NCBI RefSeq assembly: GCF_902806685.2
Contig: NC_048555.1
Coordinates: forward strand, 5,208,001 to 5,272,000
Origin: Maniola hyperantus
Lineage: Eukaryota > Arthropoda > Insecta > Lepidoptera > Nymphalidae
Reading direction: 5' to 3'
Length of the DNA stretch: 64,000 bases
Shown: positions 21,485-31,754 of the stretch, one piece after another
Layout of the letters: the number at the start of each line of letters is the position of its first letter
How positions within the stretch are numbered: position 1 is the first letter of the stretch
Notes under the pieces: generated by a model
The model's database searches: none
What the model was told of the DNA's origin: nothing
The model's input: the letters and a program-made list of their open reading frames with translations, nothing else
Made by a program: the position numbers and the translations under genes

Positions 21485-21652
21485 TATAGTACACGACAGG
21501 TCGAGATGGCAATCAGGGTATGAGGCGGTAGGACGCCCCGCATACCTGCACGTCACCCGCGTTCGCCCGCATTTTGTTAGCGCGGTGACTGTGAGGGATG
21601 TGTGGGGCTTCCCCACCCGATTGCCTGCTGCATCTACCTGTCGCGTACTATA
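21485..21652. mobile_element. GC-rich palindromic MITE, copy 3
   Basis: Left end TATAGTACACGACAGGTCGA, right end CTACCTGTCGCGTACTATAG. The inside has GACGCCCCGCATACCTGCAC and GGATGTGTGGGGCTTCCCCA. Member of the nine-copy family; it lies in the 29-kb Sema intron. A (TG)n run follows at 21677. Confidence 0.78.
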
Positions 21653-22041
21653 GATGTTCATCGCTCCGTAACGCTTTGTGTGTGTGTGTGTTGGCTTTAC
21701 TTAGCTGTGTCTGAATTTAGAATTGATACTAAACTTAATCTTGATTCCCAAAGTTAGAATCGTTGTTTGATGGTTTTATTGCTGTGTATTATGGAGTCAA
21801 TTTGCAAATTAAATTAATGCTTTCAACAATTTTATGAATACAATTTTCGTAAGTACAGTTGAACAGTTTCAAAGCATTGGGAATATTATTTCTTTTATAA
21901 TAAAAGTTGGTTTAGATGCTTTTAAGGTATATAGAATTTAATTTACCGAATTTACACGGGTTTGAAAATATTATGAAGGTATGCCATTAGTTATTTTCAT
22001 GCGGGAAATTAAAAAAGAATTGCGTTGTCTATTTAGGTACT

Positions 22042-22201
22042 TATAATATGCGACAGATCGAGATGGCAATCAGGGCATGAGGCGGGGGGATGCCCCGCAC
22101 ACCCGCACGTCACCCGCGCTATCCCGTACTGGGTTAGCACGAGGGCTGTGCGGGTATGCGGGGCGTCCCCACCCCGATAGCCATCTCGACCTGTCGTGTA
22201 T
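22042..22201. mobile_element. GC-rich palindromic MITE, copy 4
   Basis: Left end TATAATATGCGACAGATCGA, right end ATCTCGACCTGTCGTGTATC. Inner arms CCCGCACACCCGCACGTCAC and GCGGGTATGCGGGGCGTCCC. Only 390 bases from copy 3. Confidence 0.78.
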
Positions 22202-22621
22202 CACTTCCTGTCAGCAGGCTGTTTAAAAGACTTTTACTTATACATAAATAAACACATAAAACATTAAACGTATGTCAACGTGTGATAAATAAGCACTTTA
22301 TGTGTGTATCTAATAATAAACTATTCCCAGTTAATTATTCAGTGCATGTTTGTGGTTACGGTTTAATCAGAAAAGTTTTTTGAAAGTTGCTGGAAGCACT
22401 GTGGTCCCAGGTGGACCATCCGGGCGATACATTTCATTATATATCAAAGCACAACTGCAGTATATTTGATGGGAACTACTTTACTACCAACGGGTCACGT
22501 TTTTGTCGCAGAAGAGATATAAATAGCTTAGTAGGTACAATAATAGAGCGTTTGTAACAACAAGAGGCGACGAGGGAAAACATGTAAGTAATATTTTTTG
22601 AGAGGACATTATTATTTGAAA

Positions 22622-22700
22622 CTAGCCGCCCTGGCGAACTTCGTTCCGCCTAACAGTCGATTCAAATTTTTCCTTTTCTTGACAGACACGAGAGACAGAA
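22622..22700. mobile_element. Fragment of 'ACTAGCYGCCCTGGCGAACTTC' repeat
   Basis: ACTAGCCGCCCTGGCGAACT followed by CGTTCCGCC matches the start of the repeat at 3702. The rest is diverged. Downstream, at 22745-22790, TAAGGGTTCCTTTTTTCCTT with GGTACGGAATC matches the end of the GGGTTCCGTAC element at 38.1-38.47 kb. Around 22850-23000, AGGTAGCTTATTACAATTTTC and AAAATCGGTTCAGTAGTTTC match the repeat at 35.55 kb. Confidence 0.45.
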
Positions 22701-23251
22701 CCTGTGTTTAATACTATTATATTATCTTCTGTGCCTATGTTCTGTCTGTAAGGGTTCCTTTTTTCCTTTTTAGGTACGGAATCTAAAAAAGAATGTATTT
22801 TGGCTCTGCTTATTTTGCCCCGATCTCGAGGCAGATTGTCATCTCATTGAAATATAGATAGGTAGCTTATTACAATTTTCGTGGGATCTCAATTTTTTGA
22901 AATAAAATAGAGCCAATGCCACTCAGGTATAATGCAGCTTTCTACTGGTGAGAGAAATATAAAAATCGGTTCAGTAGTTTCAGGGTTTCCCTCCTACAAA
23001 TAAACTTCTCTTTATAATATTAATATTAGTATATGTATTACTATAAAGTACCTGTGTCTGCGCACAAAACTGTGTGTTAGTGCACTATAATAATATGTGC
23101 TGCATACTTGATTAGTTTTTGTGGAAATCGGCTGTCGTGACCGAAATTAGGTCAGTGTGCTTAGTGTGAGATTTTACTAAGCACACAGGAGAACATTATT
23201 ATTAGTTTTCATCGTAGCATGGACGTCGTTTATGTGCAGAAGCCTTGCGGC

Positions 23252-23613
23252 TAGGGTTGCCAGGCGTCCGGACAAAGCCGAACATAGGTAGGCTTTTTGA
23301 TTGCGTGTCCGGCCAAAATTTATTTTACGGTGTCCGGCTTTTGTTAGGCTTTTTACATTTCGCAAACGAGCGTGGCCGAGCGCAGGCGAGTCGACTGTCC
23401 GTCGCTCCCGCAGGCGGCAGTGCAGCCTGGCAACAAAATCTATGACAATAATAAAAAAAGCTTGATTTTACATAAGTATTTTTTGTCGTACCTATTAATA
23501 CTAAGTAAGACACAAAATCCTCAATAATGTAGGGCGTCCGGCCTTACTACCCAAATGTCCGGCCAAACTGGCTGGTCTGTCCATTGGTGATTAGGTTTGG
23601 CCTGGCAACCCTA
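23252..23613. mobile_element. hAT-type MITE with 8-bp target duplication
   Basis: The element starts TAGGGTTGCCAGGCGTCCGG and ends GGCCTGGCAACCCTA; the perfect terminal repeat is 14 bp. It is flanked by CTTGCGGC (23244-23251) and CTTGCGAC (23614-23621), an 8-bp duplication with one mismatch, as made by hAT transposases. The inside repeats GTCCGGCC several times. At 362 bp it encodes nothing. Confidence 0.8.
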
Positions 23614-23641
23614 CTTGCGACCAGTGCTTACACAATAAAAT

Positions 23642-23807
23642 GTATAGTACGCGGCAAGCCGAGATGGCAATCAGGGAGGGAACGTCCCGCACACCCGCAC
23701 AGCCCCCGCGCTAACTCAGTGCGGACACGCGCAGGTGACATGCGGGGGTGCGGGGCGTCCCCCCACCTCATACCCTGATTATCATCTCGACCTGTCGCGG
23801 ACTATAT
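23642..23807. mobile_element. GC-rich palindromic MITE, copy 5
   Basis: Left end TATAGTACGCGGCAAGCCGA, right end TCTCGACCTGTCGCGGACTATA. Here the GGGAGGGAACGTCCCGC version of the inner arm is on the left, so this copy is inverted relative to copies 3, 4 and 7. It lies 20 bases right of the hAT-type MITE's target duplication. Confidence 0.78.
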
Positions 23808-24049
23808 ATTTGGTATGAAGACCATCGCGTAAACTGCTATTGGTATTTGTATATTTTGTGCAATCGTGGTTTTGTGCTAGTTTGGCATTGTGGTTAACAT
23901 TTACATATCTACTCATGTTGCAGGTTATATTGTATCCGGTAGGGGTACTGAAAATAGTTGTTAAAACATTGTTGCGGATAATTAAGGCTCAATGTTTTCG
24001 TTATATTTGTCTGCCTCACAACCTAATGGGAAGTGAATAGTGATAATGT

Positions 24050-24112
24050 GGTCTAAGATGGAACGTGTTTACCTAGAAACGCATATTCACTCTTGTTTTA
24101 CAGACACCCGGA
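24050..24112 (-). mobile_element. LINE 3' end fragment
   Basis: TCTAAGATGGAACGTGTTTA, CCTAGAAACGCATATTCACT and CTTGTTTTACAGACACC: inverse of the GTGAAYAGRC LINE end seen at 1425 and 18590. Only about 60 bases remain. Confidence 0.4.
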
Positions 24113-25770
24113 ATTATTATCAAAAAGCAAAGCAAACGTACGGTGATTTATAATTTTCCGTAACATTAATTCGCCGCAATTGAGAAAGTTCCTTGAGCGA
24201 TTTAACGAGGAAATTGTGTCTCTATACGCCCAATTTCTTTACAACTTGCCCTGTAGTTACATTCATACACATGGCACATACGAATAATGCATTACCTTAC
24301 TGAGGGTGTATAAAAGAAATCGAAGTGCCTGTAATTTGGTAAGAATATAGAGGGAGAAATTCGGGGGCTCTCGGACCCTATTCATATTTTATGCGCAAAC
24401 TGTTTTTTTGTTCCGTTAACGAACTAGGACGAGCCAATTTACCCATACAGACAGTAACTAATAATCCCATTATGAGGAGATCCCGTAAGTGGATTTCGGT
24501 AGATCAGCGTCGATCAATTTGAGTCTTTGGTGTATTCTCTCCGGTACGCCTATCATAGTTAGGCATTTCCACATTATACTAGGTAGGTAATCATTGGATT
24601 ACTAGACAGCTTTTCGCCTGTCGTATTCGGAACTAATACCAGTGATTCAATGTCTAAATTGTGAATTAAAATCAAGACTGTCCTTTACGCTGAAGTCGGT
24701 CGCGTACGTCGGTCATGCCTATGTACTATTTGGAGGACGCCTCAGTATAATTGTCAGTCTCGCATCGTAATTTCGTCGTTCTTAGCTTGAAAATTGTAAA
24801 CATGTATCTACTCGTTTGAAAGAATGTCTTGCTAGGTAGTATTATCAATATTTTATCCGGAAATAATTTCACCAGCATAACGGTATTCTACGAATCTATT
24901 TATGTAGAGATCCCCATTATAAATTTCTGAACTAACTTCAAGTAATAAATTATTTATATATTGTTACGGGTCAGAATATAGATTGTTGCCTGAAACAATT
25001 TATAAATTATGTAATATTAGGGACCAGCGAGCCTCTTCCAAGATACAGCACAAAGGCGATGTCCTCTATCAATTATGCGCTTCAGTGATTCCCGCCAAAA
25101 GCCCGCGGCCATCTTGGGTTGGAATCAGCGCCATCTATTATTCGGACAGTCGTTCATGTTTTTTTGTTGCGAACAATTTGTAGTCAACGTTCTCTGATTG
25201 ATGGTACAAGTTAAAATGAATTTCATGTCGCCCTTGGGAGTTCTTTGTGATTTTTCTCTTTTTTCCCGAACTTATACCTAGGTATTTTTCTGAATAAAGT
25301 TTGTCATGTTTCAGGGACGAAATTGAAATAAATAAGTAGATATAATAATATGAACCGTGTTTTGGTTAATTTTAACCGTTGTCAATATAAATTACGAGCT
25401 GCTTGAGAAGATTTATATCTTCTCAAGCAAGGTGTGTATGTGTACCTACAGTAGGTATTTGCGTTCTGTTACACCCTGTATGTATATTACAAGTATAGAA
25501 CATAAAATTTCACTCCAACGAAGCCGGGAAACAAGAAGTGTTTTAATATTTTTGTTGCCAATAAAATCTCATATTATGTGAAAATACTATGGAAATACGA
25601 TATCGCACCTGCCAATCAGCTGGTTCCATCAATAAACATGGTTGGCAGGCCCGATGATCGAATCGGGCTGGTAACATCAAACACGTTGCTTTTAAAACGA
25701 GATTTACATGTTAAATAGTATTATTGGTTAATTACTGCCGTGTTTGCTTATGTGCCTACATGAACGTACA
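24113..25770. other. 29-kb Sema intron, nothing recognised
   Basis: AT-rich sequence between LINE and MITE remnants. GCCATCTATTATTCGG near 25130 resembles GCCATCTATTGTGGC near 42260, perhaps one old repeat. No exon. Confidence 0.4.
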
Positions 25771-25772
25771 CA

Positions 25773-25898
25773 TATAGTCCGCGACAGGTCGAGATGGCAA
25801 TCGGGGAGGTAACGCCCCGCATACCCGCAAAGGCCCCGCGCTAACCCGGTACGGACGAGCGCGGTCTCGATTGCCATTTCGACGAGTCGCGTATTATA
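25773..25898. mobile_element. GC-rich palindromic MITE, copy 6 (shorter)
   Basis: Left end TATAGTCCGCGACAGGTCGA, right end TTTCGACGAGTCGCGTATTATA. At 126 bp it lacks about 35 bases of the right inner arm present in other members. The loop is CCGCGCTAACCCGGTACGGA. Confidence 0.75.
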
Positions 25899-26018
25899 TG
25901 TAGGTACACACAGTTACAATTTGACACTTGTTAATGACATAATTAATGGGGATTTTACATATCCCCATTCCCCATATTTACAAAATTAAGTACCTAGATA
26001 CACAATGAAGAACGACTG

Positions 26019-26182
26019 TATAGTACGCGACAGGTCAAGATGATAATCGGGGTGTGAGGCGGGGGGACGCCCCGCACATGCGCACGTCACCCGCGCTATC
26101 CCGCACCGGGTTTGTGCGGGGGCTGTGCGGGTGTGCGGGGCATCCCCACCCCGATTACCATCTCGACTTGTCGCATACTATA
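26019..26182. mobile_element. GC-rich palindromic MITE, copy 7
   Basis: Left end TATAGTACGCGACAGGTCAA, right end ATCTCGACTTGTCGCATACTATA. The arms pair for about 36 outer bases, then through CGCCCCGCACATGCGCAC and its inverse. It is the clearest full-length hairpin of the family. It is 120 bases from copy 6. Confidence 0.8.
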
Positions 26183-26212
26183 CCTACCTCGAAACATAAT
26201 CAATAGGTACCT

Positions 26213-26370
26213 TACCTACTATAATAAATGTGAAAGTGTGTTTGTCTGTGTTTTACCTTTTAACGGCCCACCCGTGTAACCGATATTGACGAAATTTGGT
26301 ACAGAAATAGCTTTCATTTCGGAGAAGGACATGGGCTACCTTTTATCCCGGAAAATCAAAGACTAGGTAC
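26213..26370 (+). mobile_element. Helitron-like repeat, 5' part
   Basis: ACTATAATAAATGTGAAAGT, CCCACCCGTGTAACCGATAT, AAATTTGGTACAGAAATAGC and GACATGGGCTACCTTTTATC. The 3' end with CTAG is missing; the copy stops after ATCAAAGACTAGG. Confidence 0.55.
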
Positions 26371-26479
26371 CTACGGTCTCAAAGTTCTTATTTGATTTGA
26401 TTCTATGGGTTTTCTTACAAAATGACACATTTGAATTCCTTTTAATTCCTCATGATGGAAAGAAACACTGCAAGTTAGA

Positions 26480-26815
26480 GTTTTCTAAACAGGATAGACA
26501 TCGGCCTTTAGAATGAGATTTCGGTTTTGTAGAGCGTTGTCTCTGTCACTCATACCTAGGTATACGACGTTTTGTCGGTCGCAACGACAATGCTCTACAA
26601 AACCGCCATCTTTTTCATTCAGTTGATATACATTATTTTCTGCCGCGTACTGTACGACTATCTTGATAGATATACAAGAAGCATTGGGGAGAGACAATAT
26701 TGTGGTTGGAAGGGTAAATTAGCGCAGTGGTCGAACAATAAGGCTTTATCTCAACTACGAGAACCCCACTTCGATCTCACGTTTTCATCTGAAAACCGCA
26801 AATCTAGGGAAATCT
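26480..26815. mobile_element. Older repeat carrying a truncated CAGTACGCGGC MITE
   Basis: TTTTCTAAACAGGA (26480) and GGGGAGAGACAATATTGTGG with GCGCAGTGGTCGAACAATAA (26690-26740) are matched by 28195-28330 (TTTCTTAAACAGGA and GGGGGAGACACAGTATTGTC). Between them, 26495-26652 is a MITE with ACATCGGCCTTTAGAATGAG and right end TGCCGCGTACTG|TA; its left end is lost. The host repeat has a tRNA-like head and may be a SINE. Confidence 0.5.
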
Positions 26816-26876
26816 GAAGTCACTGAATATACAATCAGCAATTGGAACTTGAAGCTTTTGCTGCTGCCACAAGAAA

Positions 26877-27262
26877 TCTATACTATTATATAAAGAGGTA
26901 ATGTCGTTAAGTTTGTTTGTAGGGGGTAATCTTTGGAACTACTGAACCGATTTTAAAAATTCTTGCACCAGTAGAAAGCTACATTTTTCCTGAGTGACAT
27001 AGGCTATACGGGATCTTTAAAAACCTAAATCTACGCGGGCGAAGCCGCGGGGATCAGCTAGTAATTTATAAAGTGTGTTTGTTTATTGGTTTGTCCTTCA
27101 ATCACGTCGTAACGGTGTAACGGATTGACGTGATTTTTTGCATGGGTATAGATAAAGACCTGGAGAGTGACGGGCTACTTTATATCCCGGAAAATCAACG
27201 AGTTTCCACGGGATTTTAAAAAACCTAAGTCCACGCGAACGAAGTCGCGGGCATCAGCTAGT
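26877..27262 (+). mobile_element. Two tandem Helitron-like repeats
   Basis: The first ends GAAGCCGCGGGGATCAGCTAG|T at 27059-27060. The second starts within two bases of it (AATTTATAAAGTGTGTTTGT) and ends GAAGTCGCGGGCATCAGCTAG|T at about 27262. They belong to different subtypes (GTAGGGGGTAATCTTTGGAA and GTTTATTGGTTTGTCCTTCA). Insertion of one beside the 3' end of another is known Helitron behaviour. Confidence 0.7.
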
Positions 27263-27829
27263 AAGTCTATAAAGTGACTTACTATACAATATACTCGTAT
27301 TTACCTTCGACTTTTAAAAATTGAGGAATAGCTAACACCTTTATTAATATAATATTAATCCACTAAGATAATATACTCGTACCTATTCTAAACGGTCATA
27401 TGCACTATTTAAGGCGAGTCACCGAGGCGGGCAGCGCGGCGTTGAAGTAAACCGCTTGGCAACGTTCAAATTCTGTGTTTCAAACGTTAAATTTGAATTT
27501 AATATATCATAGAAGTCCTGCTGAAAACCAAAATTTAGCAGGTTCTCTGTAGTACTTAAAGACAAATATTTCCATATAAAAATTATTTGCCAAGTCAGAA
27601 ATTTTAGTATTAAATAATTCGTTTTAGACTTTTGTTTCGGCTTATTTCAAGATTCTATTTGATCGAGTGAAGTACTTCCTATTGTGTTTCAAAGTAGCAC
27701 ATTCTTTAGACAATGTCTTTAGGTATATTGTATATTTTTAGCAAGGCCATTATTTAATAGTAAATACCTAAAACATTTGATCTAGCAAACGAGTTTTTTC
27801 CGCTTAGCCTTAAACAGCTTTCATAAATT

Positions 27830-28055
27830 ACTAGCTGATGCCCGCGACTTCGTACGCGTGGATTTAGCTTTTTAAAATCCCGTGAGAACTCTTTGATTTC
27901 CGGGGATAAAGGGAAGCATATGTCACTCTCCAATTCTTCAGGTCTTTAACTATACCCATGCAAAAAATCACGTCAATCCGTTGCACCGTTGCGATGTGAT
28001 TGAAGGACAAATCAACAAACAAACACACTTTCGCATTTATAAGGGTACTGATAAA
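27830..28055 (-). mobile_element. Helitron-like repeat (GTTTGTCCTTCAATCAC type), near full-length
   Basis: ACTAGCTGATGCCCGCGACTTCGTACGCG is the reversed 3' end. Then TTTTAAAATCCCGTGAGAAC, ATACCCATGCAAAAAATCAC, CAACAAACAAACACACTTTC and GCATTTATAAGGGTACTGAT. Block order is complete. Confidence 0.7.
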
Positions 28056-28194
28056 AAAAAACTGTGTATTCAACTGTTCATCGATAATATATTTTTGGCC
28101 ATTTAGCTACGATCTATACTTATCTATAAGTAATATTAAAGAGCGAGTGAAAAATAAAAGTAGGTAAATGCAAAATACTAAATTGCAAAATTAG

Positions 28195-28400
28195 AATTTC
28201 TTAAACAGGAAAAACGATTCTTATGGGATCACCATTACCAGGACAGCAGAAATCAGTGGGGGAGACACAGTATTGTCGTTGAAAGAATAAATTATTAGCG
28301 TAGCGGAGTAGCATTGTGACTTTATCCCCCTTCGATCTGATGTTTTCATTTGTAATCAGCGCAAAACTACCGCAGCCTGAAACCACCCTTGGGTACAATA
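28195..28400. mobile_element. Second copy of the TAAACAGGA repeat
   Basis: TTCTTAAACAGGAAAAACGA through GGGGGAGACACAGTATTGTC, TTATTAGCGTAGCGGAGTAG and TTCGATCTGATGTTTTCATT matches the copy at 26480-26815 but lacks the MITE found there. It therefore shows the older, uninterrupted arrangement. Origin unknown. Confidence 0.45.
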
Positions 28401-28889
28401 AGGTAAAAAGCGTCTAAAGCGATTCATTTCGTTAATTCTCTTCGGGAGCGAAACAAAGACGTGGGTATTTATAATTTATTGTACTTTCCACGTTTTAGAG
28501 CGTTTGCCGTTTTGTTTTGTTGAATTTCCTGTAAATAGCTATTCTGATCTTTTATACATCCTTACTCAATAGAATGAGATGATCACAGTAGCTCTTTGTA
28601 GATGCCCTTACAAGTCTATTTTTTTTGCTTATATATTTAAGCCAACTTTCTCCTTGATGAAAAGAAGAGTTGAAGTCCATATACCAGCATAAAATATAGC
28701 GTTAGCGGAGTATTATCAATTTTACTTAAACTACAAGTACGCTACAAATAACATATTCGATAGGTTTTTACAACCTCTAAGGCATAGATTAATTATTGGT
28801 TTCGCTATGTTCTAAGGATTGAGTGATTTGAAATGCTCAAAAAGTCTTAGGCAATTATCTCATACATCAAATGAAAACAGCTGAATATA

Positions 28890-29098
28890 AAAGATGATGT
28901 CCTGGACTTCGTCCACGTGGAATAAGGCTTTTTAAAATTCCCTTGGGAACTCTTTGATTTTCCGGAACAAAAAGTAGCCTATGCCCATCCTCAGAATGCA
29001 AGCTATCTCTTTACTAAATCGTCAAAATCGTTTAAACGGATAGGCCGTGAAAATTCAGCATACATACAGAAGGACAAACATAATATTATTGTAGTATG
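28890..29098 (-). mobile_element. Helitron-like repeat
   Basis: GACTTCGTCCACGTGGAATA, AAATTCCCTTGGGAACTCTT, CAAAAAGTAGCCTATGCCCA, CAAAATCGTTTAAACGGATA and GGCCGTGAAAATTCAGC: the reversed blocks of the TCTGCTAG-type copies at 16.0 and 35.1 kb. Moderately diverged. Confidence 0.6.
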
Positions 29099-29431
29099 GA
29101 TTTATCCTCACAATGCAGTCTTGGAGTTTTACCTACTTATGCACGTAAAAAGAATGGAGCTTATTTAAGTAGTTTTAAGACAGAATCGTATGCGGCTCGC
29201 TGCAACACTTTAAAATGCACATAGTGGAAATATACAAGAACTTTATCATAATAAAGTTAGGTAAGACTTCATATTTTAATATCTCGAATATTCTTTTATA
29301 AATCTTCCTTTATACATTAGCTGTGGACAGATTTATTTATATTCTCTCTAGTGTTTTCAAGAAACCTTGTTTGCTTTAGTTTTATTTGAGAGCCAGTAAC
29401 TAAATTATTGCCCGTAATAATTGATATTGAT

Positions 29432-29651
29432 ATCTAAATATATAAAAGGAAAAGGTGACTGGCTGACTGACTGACTGATCTATCAACGCACAGCTTAAAA
29501 ATCTGGACGGATCGGGCTGAAATTTGGCATAGCTATTATGACGTAAGCATCCGCTAAGAATGGATTTTTGGAAATTCAACCCCTAAGGGGGTGAAAAAGG
29601 AGTTTGAAATTTGTGTAGTCCACGCGGACGAAGTCGCGAGCATAAGCTAGT
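29432..29651 (+). mobile_element. Helitron-like repeat ('GTCAGT' type), complete
   Basis: A|TCTAAATATATAAAAGGAAA is the 5' end and GCGAGCATAAGCTAG|T the 3' end, so both Helitron termini and the A/T target are present. The inside has GACTGACTGACTGATCTATC, AACGCACAGC, GTGAAAAAGGAGTTTGAAAT and TAGTCCACGCGGACGAAGTC. At about 218 bp with no coding, it is the best reference copy for the family in this window. Confidence 0.8.
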
Positions 29652-29867
29652 CAGAATTAAGTTTTGAAGACTTCTACAGAGATTTGGATTTACTGTAGAT
29701 CATACCTACGTTACGACCATTTCTTACCACAAAATACTTATTTTCTTTACCTCAAATCTTTATTTCATCAAATCAAAATTTCTCACAAGATTTCCATAAA
29801 ACCTCAGTCCATGCCAACAGAGTAGCTCGTATCAGTTGATGTCTAAAATGATTTGCGTTGCGATTGT

Positions 29868-30055
29868 TAAGCGACATTGACCTCAACCGGTAAAGGAGTC
29901 GACTGAAAACCGAAAGGTCGACGGTTCAAACCCCGCCCGTTGCACTATTGTCGTACCTACTCCTAGAACAAGCTTGACGCTTAGTTGGAGAGGTAAAGGG
30001 AATATTAGTCATTTAATATGGCTAATATTCTTCTATAAAAAATAAAATAAAAAAT
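29868..30055 (+). mobile_element. tRNA-derived SINE (CGAAAGGTCGACGGTTCAAA head)
   Basis: GACCTCAACCGGTAAAGGAG and GGTCGACGGTTCAAACCCCG form a tRNA-like head with a good B box. The body has GTTGCACTATTGTCGTACCT, then GACGCTTAGTTGGAGAGGTA, and the end AATATGGCTAATATTCTTCT with an A-rich tail. Inverse copy at 37455-37627, split copy at 31179-31530. Confidence 0.7.
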
Positions 30056-30373
30056 AAATAAATAAATTGACCCAAATCGATATCTGGATGGGTGAGCGAT
30101 TTTGGAGGTTTAAATTGGTCAGTTTTGTTATCTTCTTGCGCCGGAGAGTATGTTGAGCAGTGGGTCTTGTTGTTATCACTAACATCTGATAGTAACTGTA
30201 AATTAACATAAGAGTCGAAATCTCGTTCTCTCAAGTCTTAATAGAATTGTATGCGTATAGATCTGAGAACCCACCGCATTTTTATGCCAAGAGTGAAGAG
30301 AGCTATCATAATATCATCAATGGCAAGAGGTTACGATTCCTAGCAATGAGGAATACGATTACAAAGAAAAACT

Positions 30374-30664
30374 AAGCCTCAGATCTATGGAGAGCACTCA
30401 GACTTTGCTCAGACTTTTTTTTATTTTATTTTTATTTATTTATTATGGAACACAAACAGATTTTACATTTTTACTTAGCTACTTATTTCTAGTTTGTACA
30501 TATGCCTATTAAGTGTTCACTCATTTACATTATATCTATTGAATTTTGTGCGACTTAAGTCAGAGTTAAAAAAAAAACAGATGTATGTGAAGATATAAAT
30601 CCGTCTCGTTTTAACAATGTCTTAGGTCTGAGCAAAGTCAGAGCGCGCTCTGTAGATCTCAACC
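30374..30664. mobile_element. Inverted-repeat element with a T-rich insert
   Basis: AGATCTATGGAGAGCACTCAGACTTTGCTCAGAC (30378-30411) and its inverse at about 30627-30660 (GTCTGAGCAAAGTCAGAGCG, then CTCTGTAGATCT) make arms of roughly 34 bases. The interior begins with a T/A-rich run and contains ATGGAACACAAACAGATTTT, like a minus-oriented LINE tail. Boundaries are approximate. Confidence 0.5.
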
Positions 30665-30754
30665 TACAGCGAAGCTCTGAACCTAGTTGTTCATAGTTTT
30701 CGGTATTCTCAACGACTATAGCAAAGTTAATGTATTATACTCACTATAATATAA

Positions 30755-30900
30755 CATCTGTCCCGGATTTACTCACGTGTTTAGTCGACACAACAACCGC
30801 GGCGCGTGCGCGAATTGACTCTCTTGAAAAAGGACCCCGGATGGGTTCGAAGCTAGTCGGGCTAACGTCGACTAAACACGTGAGTAAAGCCGGGACAGAT
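30755..30900. mobile_element. Palindromic MITE with 34-bp arms
   Basis: The left arm starts ATCTGTCCCGGATTTACTCA and ends GTTTAGTCGAC (30788). The right arm (30867-30900) is its inverse with one mismatch. The loop holds CGCGGCGCGTGCGCG and GGACCCCGGATGGGTTCGAA. GAAAATCACTCACGATAGTT just to the right recurs at 33655-33674, so the repeat unit may extend beyond the palindrome. Confidence 0.65.
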
Positions 30901-31178
30901 ATTATGTATAATGAAAATCACTCACGATAGTTTAAACGCTAAAATATTATACCCACGTTGGAATATTGTTGGGACGGGCAACAGCAAAGGAATATGAATT
31001 TCATCGCTAACCGGCGCATTTCCTTCGATGCAATTTGTTTGCGTGCACTCGACACTCGACACTGTTTCGATATTGGAAAACTTTACGACGTTCGGTTTGG
31101 AACAATATCAATGCGGCATTCGGCACGTGGTGGTATGCGTTTCGACTTAATAGCAGTTTGATATTATGGTTTTCAGAG

Positions 31179-31530
31179 TCTCAGTAGCTTAATGGTTAAG
31201 GAGTGAACTGAATTGCGAAAGGTCGGCGGTTCAAGCCCTACGAGTTCAAACCATTGGTATTAGGATGGTTGGAAGACCCCCCACTAGGTGGACGGACGAC
31301 ATCAGACGAGTCGCAGGGAGCCGCTGGATCCAGGCGGCGCAAGACCGTGGCGTGTGAAAGTCCCTACAAGAGACCTATGTCCGCCTGTGGACGTCTATTG
31401 GTTGATGATGATGATGATTGGGATGGAGCAAATGACCCGTTGCACTATTGTCGTACCTACCTACTCCTAGTACAAGCGTTACGCTTAGTTGGTAGGGAAA
31501 GAGAACTGTTACACGACTATTAGTCATCAT
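31179..31530 (+). mobile_element. SINE split by a LINE 3' end
   Basis: Left SINE part: CTCAGTAGCTTAATGGTTAA and AGGTCGGCGGTTCAAGCCCT (31179-31245). Right part: GACCCGTTGCACTATTGTCG to GACTATTAGTC (31432-31530). Between them lie CCACTAGGTGGACGGACGAC, GTCGCAGGGAGCCGCTGGAT, CAAGACCGTGGCGTGTGAAA and TTGATGATGATGATGATTGG, a LINE 3' end with its GAT tail. The undisturbed SINE is at 29868. Confidence 0.65.
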
Positions 31531-31534
31531 TAAC

Positions 31535-31754
31535 ATCAGCACCCTTATTATAAATGCGAAAGTGTGTTTGTTTGTTGGTTTGTCGTTCAATAACGTCGCA
31601 ACGGTGCAACCGACTAACGTGATTTTTTGCATAGGTATAGTTAAAGACCTGGAGAGTGACATAGGCTACTTTTTATTTCGGAATATCAAAGAGTTCCCAC
31701 GGGATTTTTAAAAACCTAAATCCACGCGGACGAAGTCGCGGGCATCAGCTAGTA
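31535..31754 (+). mobile_element. Helitron-like repeat (GTTTGTTGGTTTGTCGTTCA type), complete
   Basis: CCCTTATTATAAATGCGAAA, GTGTGTTTGTTTGTTGGTTT, ACGTGATTTTTTGCATAGGT, GACCTGGAGAGTGACATAGG, GAGTTCCCACGGGATTTTTA and CCACGCGGACGAAGTCGCGG, ending GCATCAGCTAG|T. The best preserved copy of the second Helitron-like set. Confidence 0.75.

Noticed and set aside
23177..23513. Overlapping open frames on both strands
   Set aside because: They lie in the hAT-type MITE, which is bounded by an 8-bp duplication and encodes nothing recognisable.
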